From the NCBI GenBank assembly GCA_003452395.1, contig DMOI01000058.1:1-61849 (forward strand): a stretch of 61,849 nt of DNA, read 5' to 3'. Every line of letters begins with the position of its first letter. Within the stretch, counting starts at the first letter, position 1. The DNA comes from Clostridiales bacterium (GTDB taxonomy: Bacteria > Bacillota > Clostridia > Lachnospirales > UBA12420). The position numbers and the translations under genes were made by a program. The notes beneath the pieces were generated by a model. The model worked only from the letters and a program-made list of their open reading frames with translations, was not told where the DNA came from and made no database searches. Of this stretch, positions 1 through 6,810 are shown piece after piece.

Positions 1-8
1 ACAACTTA

Positions 9-77
9 TCAGTACGCACGTTCTAGTAATGTAAATCCCTTTTTGTTATTTTCTTGAGTTTTTTGTGCTCTTTTCAT
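9..77 (-). pseudogene. truncated type IV prepilin (leader only)
   Basis: A 22-residue reading frame starts with ATG behind an excellent ribosome site (GAGGAGG, 7 bases spacing) and contains KKGFTLLE, the classical type IV prepilin cleavage signal (positively charged leader, Gly before the cleavage point, F/M+1, Glu at +5). Instead of the expected hydrophobic helix it runs into RAY and a TGA stop. Neither other frame supplies a hydrophobic segment in the bases that remain. I infer a prepilin gene cut off after its leader by recombination, insertion or deletion; only 8 bases lie beyond the stop, so the break itself cannot be inspected. It could also be an assembly junction. Confidence 0.6.
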
Positions 78-388
78 ATTTATTCCTCCTCTTTTAAGGA
101 CTTATTTATCTTCTCATACAAAAGTAGTATTTTATACTTTATATTGGTTGTTTTTTATTTTTTATACATATTAGACAAATTTATCCTAATGTAATATTAA
201 CAAATTTCTATATTTTTTACAACATATATTTAAAAATTCTTGTTTTTTGTATTTTTATTGTAATTAAGTTAGTATTTTCTTTTATGTTTATATTGCAATA
301 ACACCCTTGTATGGCATGTATTGCCCTCATCCTATTATATTAAAATCCAAACAACAAAAATAGAAGTCGTACGACTTCTATTTTGTTC
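78..388 (-). other. intergenic: leader of truncated prepilin, AT-rich
   Basis: About 310 bases between the HD-GYP gene and the truncated prepilin, very AT-rich. It holds the HD-GYP terminator at its right end and must hold the prepilin promoter; several TATAAA/TATAAT-like hexamers are present but no clear -35/-10 pair. I recognise no c-di-GMP riboswitch or other structured RNA. Confidence 0.4.
357..384 (-). terminator. terminator of the HD-GYP gene
   Basis: Perfect 28-base palindrome (AAAATAGAAGTCG arm) directly after the stop codon of the HD-GYP gene, followed on the minus strand by a T-rich run. Typical intrinsic terminator; being symmetric it can act in both directions. Confidence 0.85.
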
Positions 389-1555
389 CTATACATTTGC
401 CAGTTTTCTATTTATTTCTTCTACCTCTTCATTTATTTTATCCCATTTTTCATCTATAAGTTTTATGAATACTTCCACTATTTCGGGATCAAATTGAGTT
501 CCTGAGCATCTTTTTAATTCTGATACTGATTTTTCTATTCCTAATTTATCTCTATATGTTCTTTTTGACATCATAGCATCAAATGAGTCTGCTATAGATA
601 TTATTCTCACAAGAATCGGTATTTGGTTACCCTTCAAGCCCTCTGGATATCCTGTCCCATCAAGTTTTTCATGGTGGTATTTAATAAGTGGTAGTATTTT
701 CTTGAACATATTGTTTGACTTTAGTATTCCAAAACCTTTTTCAGGATGCCTCTTTATCTCTGCAAACTCCTCATCTGTGAGTCTTGTTTCTTTTGTAATT
801 ATATGGTCTTTTATTCCTATCTTACCTATATCATGAAAATATCCGCCTACTATTAGTATTTCTAATTCTTCACTCATTAAATTCATCGCTTGTCCAATCT
901 TTAATGCATAGTAAGAAACCCTATCTGAATGACCTTTTGTGTACTCATCTTTAGCATCAACGGTAAGTCGTAGCGACTCGATTATACTTGAGTAACTATT
1001 TTCAAGACTCTTATTTAACTCACTTATTACTTCATTTTGGGTTGTTGCTTTTTCCATGAGGGTATATATATCCTTATTTTGTTCAAGCACTTTAACTGCC
1101 GAGTAAAGCCATAAAAGCAGTTGGTCAAAATTATTGCTTTTCTCACAATAACCTTGAATATTTAATCGCTTAAGTGTTTCTATAGCTGGTGCTTGATCCT
1201 TGTACCCAGTTAGAAGCAAGATATGTATTTTTATATTAAATGTTCTTATCTTCTCTATAAGTTCATCTCCATGCATAGGCTCCATAAAATAGTCCGTCAC
1301 TAGAATATTATAAGAAGCATCATTCTCAAGTTCTTCTAATGCATTGCTGGGGTCATTAAATCCTTTATATTTAAATCCGCTTCTCTCAAGCATTACTTTG
1401 AGCGAGTCTAGTACTCCCTGCTCATCATCAACCACTAAGACCTTATATCTAGAGTTGGCCTTGTATTGTGCGATATCATAATTTTCTTCTCCTACAGCTC
1501 TTTCCATTACTTGATCATTCTGGATTTTTTCTAACTTTTGCTCCTTCAATCTCAT
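389..1555 (-). CDS. response regulator with HD-GYP output domain
   Basis: Two-domain signalling protein of 388 residues. An N-terminal CheY-like receiver (about residues 37-155) shows the acidic pair DD43-44 and the likely phospho-acceptor Asp88 in LVTDY. A linker helix leads to an HD-GYP domain (about 190-370) with HDIGKIG and DGTGYPEGL, so all metal-binding signatures are present and it is expected to hydrolyse cyclic di-GMP. The ATG at 1555 is preferred over the ATG at 1570 because GGGTGAT sits just before it. No partner histidine kinase is adjacent. The next gene downstream is the truncated prepilin, and HD-GYP proteins often control type IV pili, but a functional link here is only an inference. 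Confidence 0.9.
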   Translation of the reverse strand: MRLKEQKLEKIQNDQVMERAVGEENYDIAQYKANSRYKVLVVDDEQGVLDSLKVMLERSGFKYKGFNDPSNALEELENDASYNILVTDYFMEPMHGDELIEKIRTFNIKIHILLLTGYKDQAPAIETLKRLNIQGYCEKSNNFDQLLLWLYSAVKVLEQNKDIYTLMEKATTQNEVISELNKSLENSYSSIIESLRLTVDAKDEYTKGHSDRVSYYALKIGQAMNLMSEELEILIVGGYFHDIGKIGIKDHIITKETRLTDEEFAEIKRHPEKGFGILKSNNMFKKILPLIKYHHEKLDGTGYPEGLKGNQIPILVRIISIADSFDAMMSKRTYRDKLGIEKSVSELKRCSGTQFDPEIVEVFIKLIDEKWDKINEEVEEINRKLANV

Positions 1556-1640
1556 AATTATCACCCACATATTTAAGATTTTTGTTTATCTTATAACATC
1601 TTCATCTTTGGCATAATAAATGATTCTTTAGTGCGTTTGT

Positions 1641-1889
1641 TTATATTCGTAATTTATATATTCTTTTGTCAAAATAAAAAACAGCATCTGCAAGCAAATT
1701 AAACATATGCCTGAATATGCTATCTATCTCTTCCGAGTTAAACAACTTTTTCAAATTATCTATTTTTACATTTTCTCTTTCGTATTTAACTATACCCTCT
1801 ATATTATTTCTAGGGGTATCTTGGTCAAATAACTCTATATTCCACATCCTTATCCTGCGATGTGGTAGTTCAAATAAATTTACTGTCAT
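1641..1889 (-). CDS. small protein of unknown function
   Basis: An 82-residue charged, soluble protein with no signal peptide or membrane segment and no family I recognise. The start at 1889 is chosen over the upstream ATG at 1922 because GGGGGAGATAT lies immediately before it. It is followed by the HD-GYP gene on the same strand after about 85 bases, so the two may be co-transcribed. Confidence 0.6.
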   Translation of the reverse strand: MTVNLFELPHRRIRMWNIELFDQDTPRNNIEGIVKYERENVKIDNLKKLFNSEEIDSIFRHMFNLLADAVFYFDKRIYKLRI

Positions 1890-1922
1890 ATATCTCCCCC
1901 CAATAAAACAATTGAGAACCAC

Positions 1923-2237
1923 GGCTCAAGAATTTGCAATTCTCTATATTATATTATATTACATTTTTTTCCGTATTTCAATACTATTTTATATTTGTAA
2001 CATAAATGAAAAATATACGTATTATTATTCTTGTCTTGATGCATATAATAACGAGAATTTGTTTTTAAATTTGTGTAATATTTATTTATATTGATTAATA
2101 TAGATGTAATAACCTAGCTATCAGATATCTGTTAAAGCACCAACTAAAGGCAGTACTATATTTACCATTTTTTCCTATTAAACTGGCAAACAGATTTATA
2201 ATCTGTCCCTACATTGATATTTCACTGGAGGTTTACT
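1923..2237. other. divergent intergenic region
   Basis: Roughly 315 AT-rich bases between two outward-reading genes. At 2191-2205 a 6-bp inverted repeat (CAGATT/AATCTG) encloses a TATAAT hexamer that could be the -10 of the LysM-CAP gene, but no good -35 box lies 17 bases upstream. I see no riboswitch I can name. Confidence 0.35.
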
Positions 2238-2852
2238 ATGAACAAAAAATTTTTTATCTCGTCCATCTTTATTTTTTTTATTTTGATTGTCCCTGTGTGT
2301 GCAGAGGCTCTTACATATATCGTGCAAAGTGGCGATAGTTTATGGAGAATTGCTGTAAAATACCAAGTTGGAGTCAGTGAAATAATCGCTGCAAATCCTC
2401 AGATTCCAAACCCTGCTCTCATATACCCAGGACAAAAAGTCAATATACCTAATATCACTGATATAAAAGCGTTAGAAACCGAGGTTGTTCGCCTTGTCAA
2501 TGTAGAACGTTCTAAACGCGGTCTTATGCTACTCACAGAAAACTGGCAACTGTCTAGAATCGCACGCTATAAGTCTCAGGATATGATCAATAAAAATTAT
2601 TTTTCTCACACATCTCCTACATATGGCTCACCATTTCAAATGATTGAATCTTTTGGAATAAAGTTCTCTGCCGCGGGTGAAAATATTGCATATGGTCAAA
2701 ACTCTCCCCAAGCTGTAATGACAGCTTGGATGAATTCCCCTGGACATAAGGCTAATATACTAAGTCCTTCGTACACACAAATAGGTGTAGGTCTTGCTAA
2801 AAAAAGCAACGGAACATGTTATTGGACGCAACATTTTATAAAACCATACTAA
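2238..2852 (+). CDS. secreted LysM-CAP domain protein
   Basis: A 204-residue exported protein. The start at 2238 follows CTGGAGG at ideal spacing and opens a classical signal peptide (MNKKFF, hydrophobic core, cleavage after VCAEA). One LysM peptidoglycan-binding motif follows (YIVQSGDSLWRIA, about residues 25-70), then a CAP/SCP-PR1 domain (about 80-204) with the signatures HTSP, GENIAYG and WMNSPGHKANIL. The layout equals SafA/YkwD-type clostridial and bacillar proteins, known at the cell wall or on spores; catalytic function of the bacterial CAP domain is not established. Ends just before an intrinsic terminator. Confidence 0.9.
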   Translation: MNKKFFISSIFIFFILIVPVCAEALTYIVQSGDSLWRIAVKYQVGVSEIIAANPQIPNPALIYPGQKVNIPNITDIKALETEVVRLVNVERSKRGLMLLTENWQLSRIARYKSQDMINKNYFSHTSPTYGSPFQMIESFGIKFSAAGENIAYGQNSPQAVMTAWMNSPGHKANILSPSYTQIGVGLAKKSNGTCYWTQHFIKPY

Positions 2853-2881
2853 GTTAAGTTGAAAGTTGAAAGTTATAAAAG

Positions 2882-2911
2882 AATTCTTATCGATAGCGAT
2901 AGGAATTTTTT
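2882..2911 (+). terminator. terminator of the LysM-CAP gene
   Basis: 11-bp stem (AATTCTTATCG with one G-T pair) and ATAG loop, then six T. Just upstream (2855-2873) is a short GAAAGTT heptad repeat that recurs near 28,690 and 32,990. Confidence 0.8.
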
Positions 2912-2962
2912 GTTTGTGTTTTGGAAAAAATTGTGTTATAATGACTCCATCAAGCTAGCATA

Positions 2963-2995
2963 GGGGGCGGTTCCTTCTTTTTAGGAACTGTCCCC
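2963..2995. repeat. REP-like hairpin with GGAACTGTCCCC arm
   Basis: Imperfect hairpin: GGGGCGGTTCCT, a loop of about seven bases, then AGGAACTGTCCCC. No T-run follows and it lies between two same-direction genes, so it does not look like a terminator. Hairpins with this GGAACTGTCCCC core are dispersed in many clostridial genomes (from memory). Confidence 0.55.
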
Positions 2996-3039
2996 ATAAA
3001 GAACCCTTGAACAAACACAAAAGAAAGGAATGATATTTT

Positions 3040-3906
3040 ATGAAATTAGCAGATGAATGGACAGACTACGAACTTATAGATTTGGCCGATGGGGAAAAAC
3101 TCGAAAGATGGGGAGATATTACTGTTGCCCGCCCAGACCCTCAGGTAATATGGAAGAAAAAATCAAAACCTAAATCATGGAATAATATTGATGCACACTA
3201 TCTTAGAAGTAGTACAGGTGGTGGACAATGGGATTATAAGAGCAAATTGCCTGATAAATGGGTCATATCTTATAAAAATTTAAAATTCTACGTAAAAACT
3301 ATGGGTTTTAAGCATATGGGACTTTTCCCAGAACAGGCTGTAAATTGGGACTGGATGATAGAAAAAATCCAAAATGCAGGCAGACCAATACGAGTTCTCA
3401 ATCTCTTTGCATACACTGGCGGTGCAACTGTTGCATGTGCTTATGCAGGAGCCGAAGTATGCCATGTAGATGCAGCAAAAGGAATGGTGTCCTGGGCAAA
3501 GGATAATATAACATTATCAAATTTATCCGATAAGAAAGTCCGTTTTATAGTTGATGATGTTAAAAAATTCATAGAACGCGAAATTAGAAGGGATAACAAA
3601 TACGATGCTATAATCATGGACCCCCCTTCATATGGACGAGGACCTAGTGGTGAGCTTTGGAAAATTGAGGACGAGCTATATGACCTTATCGAACTATGCA
3701 GACAGGTCCTAACGGAAAAGCCCCTATTCTTACTCATCAACTCATACACAACTGGCTTCTCGGCTACAGTCCTTGGTAATATGCTAAACATGACCATAAC
3801 GGAAAGACATAAAGGAAGCGTAGATGTCGGCGAAATAGGTATACCAGTATCAAACTCAAACCAAATACTCCCTTGTGGAATCTATGGTAGATGGGAAAGT
3901 AAATAA
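3040..3906 (+). CDS. SAM-dependent methyltransferase, RlmI/COG1092-like
   Basis: A 288-residue class I methyltransferase. The Rossmann fold occupies the middle and C-terminus: motif I LFAYTGGATVACA near residue 122, acidic residue of motif II in CHVDAAK, and catalytic MDPPSYGRG near residue 193 (the DPP-S/F motif of RNA base methyltransferases of the COG1092 group). The N-terminal PUA domain of RlmI is missing; this shorter form is common and is likely an rRNA m5C/m2G-type enzyme, substrate unknown. Starts behind GAAAGGA, ends in a shared terminator facing the next gene. Confidence 0.85.
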   Translation: MKLADEWTDYELIDLADGEKLERWGDITVARPDPQVIWKKKSKPKSWNNIDAHYLRSSTGGGQWDYKSKLPDKWVISYKNLKFYVKTMGFKHMGLFPEQAVNWDWMIEKIQNAGRPIRVLNLFAYTGGATVACAYAGAEVCHVDAAKGMVSWAKDNITLSNLSDKKVRFIVDDVKKFIEREIRRDNKYDAIIMDPPSYGRGPSGELWKIEDELYDLIELCRQVLTEKPLFLLINSYTTGFSATVLGNMLNMTITERHKGSVDVGEIGIPVSNSNQILPCGIYGRWESK

Positions 3907-3939
3907 TACATCGGGTATTGATCCCGATGTATTATTTTT
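3902..3939. terminator. bidirectional terminator
   Basis: 14-bp perfect stem (AATAATACATCGGG arm), 7-base loop and T-run, placed between the converging methyltransferase gene and the HD-domain gene. It overlaps both stop codon regions and can serve both. Confidence 0.85.
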
Positions 3940-4615
3940 ACAGTTCCACACCTTCATCAAGTCCCGAATCATCTGTCCACAAATCAAACTGTTCAAAATC
4001 TCTATACAATCCTTGCGCAAAGTCTACCATCTGCACTGCGTTATCCGTCTGTAGGCAATTAGGATCAAGTCTATTTATCCTGACCCTATCTAAGGCATCT
4101 GCATCCATTAATACTGCTAATATTGGGTTTGCCGTATCTATATCCCAAATATCATATCTTACAATCAGTTCGTTTAGCCTATCAGGTCCTACAGCGTGTC
4201 CATCCATTACCATATGTAATATCCTTTTATCTTCGTCACCATATTTACAATCCAATTTATTTTTTATCATCTTCTCTACAGATTTTCGTCCATGATAATC
4301 ATTGTTTGTCTCATCTTCTCTACCTATATCATGATGAATAGCCGCATCCGCAAGTAATTCAATGCTTCTTTCATCCAATCCTTCTCTAGTTCCTATTATT
4401 AATGAAAGCAATAATACTCTTTTAGCATGTGCAGGTCCATGTTTTGAATTTAATATTTTGATGTCATAATTTTCCGACTTAACATTAGCAGCATACCTTG
4501 CATATGTTAAATCCATACCTTTCCTTTCCATATAGTCAAGTATATCATACTCATTCCATTGCGGGTGGGTTATCTTAAAATTATTTATAACCTGTCTATA
4601 TTCTTTGTAACTCAT
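3938..4615 (-). CDS. HD-domain phosphohydrolase
   Basis: A 225-residue soluble protein with a complete HD metal-site pattern: H59/H63 in KHGPAHAKRV, the doublet HHD at 94-96 in AAIHHDIGR, H140 and D171-D173 in DADALDRVR. HD proteins of this type hydrolyse phosphate esters or nucleotides; the substrate is not predictable. The start follows a perfect AGAGGAGG at 7 bases. The gene is transcribed from a promoter that is almost identical to that of the second HD gene on the opposite strand, so the two HD proteins may share a regulon. Confidence 0.85.
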   Translation of the reverse strand: MSYKEYRQVINNFKITHPQWNEYDILDYMERKGMDLTYARYAANVKSENYDIKILNSKHGPAHAKRVLLLSLIIGTREGLDERSIELLADAAIHHDIGREDETNNDYHGRKSVEKMIKNKLDCKYGDEDKRILHMVMDGHAVGPDRLNELIVRYDIWDIDTANPILAVLMDADALDRVRINRLDPNCLQTDNAVQMVDFAQGLYRDFEQFDLWTDDSGLDEGVEL

Positions 4616-4671
4616 AAGTCCTCCTCTAAATGTATATTCAAATTTTTCATCAAGTTTACATATTTCGTTAC

Positions 4672-4700
4672 ATTGTATACCATTTTTTTACATTTGTCAA
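4672..4700 (-). promoter_or_regulatory. promoter of HD gene 1, mirror of HD gene 2 promoter
   Basis: Minus strand TTGACA (4695-4700), 17-base spacer, TACAAT (4672-4677). 31 of 34 bases from the -35 box onward match the promoter at 4749 on the other strand. Confidence 0.85.
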
Positions 4701-4748
4701 TTGCTTTTATGGTTTAGCATTTTTAAATGAATTTTAAGTATATACAAG

Positions 4749-4777
4749 TTGACATATGTAAAAAAATGGTATATAAT
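4749..4777 (+). promoter_or_regulatory. consensus promoter of HD gene 2
   Basis: TTGACA (4749-4754), exactly 17 bases, TATAAT (4772-4777): a perfect sigma-A promoter about 45 bases before the start codon. Spacer and flanks repeat those of the divergent promoter at 4672-4700. Confidence 0.9.
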
Positions 4778-4827
4778 GTAATAGCTTACTTTTAAATTAT
4801 ATCTACATAAATATATGAGGTGATTTT

Positions 4828-6657
4828 ATGACATTAAACTGGCAGGAAAGACTAAAACAATTAAAAACTTTTTATAGAAAAATGTCTACATATGAAGCTT
4901 CTAAAATACTCGCTGATGGGCATATAGATGCTCAACCAAAAGAAAATGCAGAAAAATTTAAGTATTTTTCAAATTCATTAATTAAAGCAATTAGATTTAA
5001 TAATAGATATATAAATATTGATCCAAATAAAGAATCAATAATAAAATTTATTATAAATGAAACATATATAGATAAGTTATTAAGAACTTTAGTATTCAAT
5101 GCAAATGATCCTTATGGAAAAAGCACCCATTTAGCAGATGATGTTGCGAAATATAATTTCCCAGCAGTATACAATTATGCACATAAAGATATTTGGGACT
5201 TAATAGATATTGGATTATCGAATGCTGAAATATTACGATTTAACAAAAATATTAAATCAATTCAAATACTCGAGGATCATGACTTTAATAGTGAATTAGA
5301 AAATAACATATGTGTAAATAGACAACTCATTGAGTTAAAAAAAGAATCACTCGAAAAAAATCAATTTTTTGTTGCATATCCTTTTGATCTCGCATTATTA
5401 TCTCATGAGACACAGTTTTTATCTACAGAAGGATTATCACAAAAAATGGTTAGATACATATCAAAAAATCCTGACTTATTAAAAGATATATCTTCGTATG
5501 AATCAATTTTAATTGCAACCCTTTGTGATAATTCTACCTTTCAAATACCTGAAAATAATCAAATCTTTGAACTCAATAGAAATATGATTTTAAAACTGAA
5601 TAAACATCTCGCAGGAATAGCAATTAATACTTGTAGCTGTACTGATAAATTAAAAGATACTATAAAATCAAAAAAATATTATAAAGATATTATGCATACA
5701 AACGAACAGAAGAATCTTGATTTATCGGCGATAAAACCCTTATCAAAAGAAACTATTAAAATAATAGAAAAGCTTTTATCTTCAGGTGAAAATGTAGATA
5801 TTAATGATTTTTTGGGATATATTCCTTTGCTTGTAAACGCACAAAATTTTATACAACTATCTCCTATTCATAGGTTTGATGTTGCTGACCATATTATAGC
5901 CACAGTTAACAGTTTAGATACTGCAATCGAATTTATGAAAACTCATGGTATCGAAATTGAATTCACACCTAATGAACTAATGGAGTTACGCTGGACTTTG
6001 CTTTTACACGACATTGCAAAACCATACTGTGAGTCAAAAGATAATATATATCTACAATTTCCCATGCATGAAGAAAAAAGTGCTATTATTGCTCAAGAAA
6101 TTCTTCAAAACCTAGATTACCTTAATACTGAAAGAATATTACTCCTGATACGAAATCATGGCAACCTTTATAATACCCTAAATGAAAAAAGATTCATAAA
6201 CAAGCTAAATAAACTTATAAAAAGCAACGCAGAAAGTTGTAATGAATATGTTGAATGTGATGGTATAAAATCAAAAAAGAAGTTATTTACCAATGTTTCA
6301 GACAATTTTATAAAAATGTTTATGAGTGTCAAAATATCAGATATAATAGGACAGGACTTAATTTTAGACGAAAAAAAATTAGAGCCAGTTCTTAATATAT
6401 ATGAATTCTGGAATAGTATAAAAATTAACCACGAACAAGTCTCTTATAGAGACTTGTCCATATCTGTAGGAGAAATAATAGGTATGATTACTGAAAGCAG
6501 TACTGAAAACTTGCCAGAATATAAAGTAGGTAAACAAGGAAAACAAGTAGCAGAAATTATGGCTGACCATTTCAACTGTCAACCTGAAGTAGTTGAAGAT
6601 CCCGAATTATTAAAAATGATAGCTCAAGAAATAATAACTAACGATTATATTCTATAA
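4828..6657 (+). CDS. large HD-domain protein of unknown function
   Basis: A 609-residue soluble protein. The only domain I recognise is an HD fold at about residues 340-470: RFDVADH near 349, LLLHDIAKP near 394 and a third metal ligand candidate in IRNHGN, in the style of the C-terminal HD domain of tRNA nucleotidyltransferases. The 340 residues before it and about 140 after it match nothing I know; there is no nucleotidyltransferase signature, membrane segment or signal peptide. Driven by a perfect sigma-A promoter, start behind TGAGGTGA, and closed by a strong terminator, so it is a monocistronic and probably well expressed gene. Codon use is AT-rich like its neighbours. Confidence 0.75.
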   Translation: MTLNWQERLKQLKTFYRKMSTYEASKILADGHIDAQPKENAEKFKYFSNSLIKAIRFNNRYINIDPNKESIIKFIINETYIDKLLRTLVFNANDPYGKSTHLADDVAKYNFPAVYNYAHKDIWDLIDIGLSNAEILRFNKNIKSIQILEDHDFNSELENNICVNRQLIELKKESLEKNQFFVAYPFDLALLSHETQFLSTEGLSQKMVRYISKNPDLLKDISSYESILIATLCDNSTFQIPENNQIFELNRNMILKLNKHLAGIAINTCSCTDKLKDTIKSKKYYKDIMHTNEQKNLDLSAIKPLSKETIKIIEKLLSSGENVDINDFLGYIPLLVNAQNFIQLSPIHRFDVADHIIATVNSLDTAIEFMKTHGIEIEFTPNELMELRWTLLLHDIAKPYCESKDNIYLQFPMHEEKSAIIAQEILQNLDYLNTERILLLIRNHGNLYNTLNEKRFINKLNKLIKSNAESCNEYVECDGIKSKKKLFTNVSDNFIKMFMSVKISDIIGQDLILDEKKLEPVLNIYEFWNSIKINHEQVSYRDLSISVGEIIGMITESSTENLPEYKVGKQGKQVAEIMADHFNCQPEVVEDPELLKMIAQEIITNDYIL

Positions 6658-6669
6658 CGCATTATGATA

Positions 6670-6706
6670 CTAAAAAAGTACTCTTCTCGTACTTTTTTAG
6701 TTTTTT
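6670..6706 (+). terminator. terminator of HD gene 2
   Basis: Perfect 12-bp stem (CTAAAAAAGTAC arm), 7-base loop, six T. Confidence 0.9.
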
Positions 6707-6810
6707 AGCCACTTTGTTAAAATTTCAAGCCATTCACATCATCATCTAGTCTTCCTAGCTATTACTAATATTTCAAGTATATTTGCCACTAACATTACTA
6801 CATTCCTGCA

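Noticed and set aside
2100..2237. Possible riboswitch before the LysM-CAP gene
   Set aside because: Some AAAGGC-like bits recall c-di-GMP aptamers, but the conserved core and paired stems are not there.
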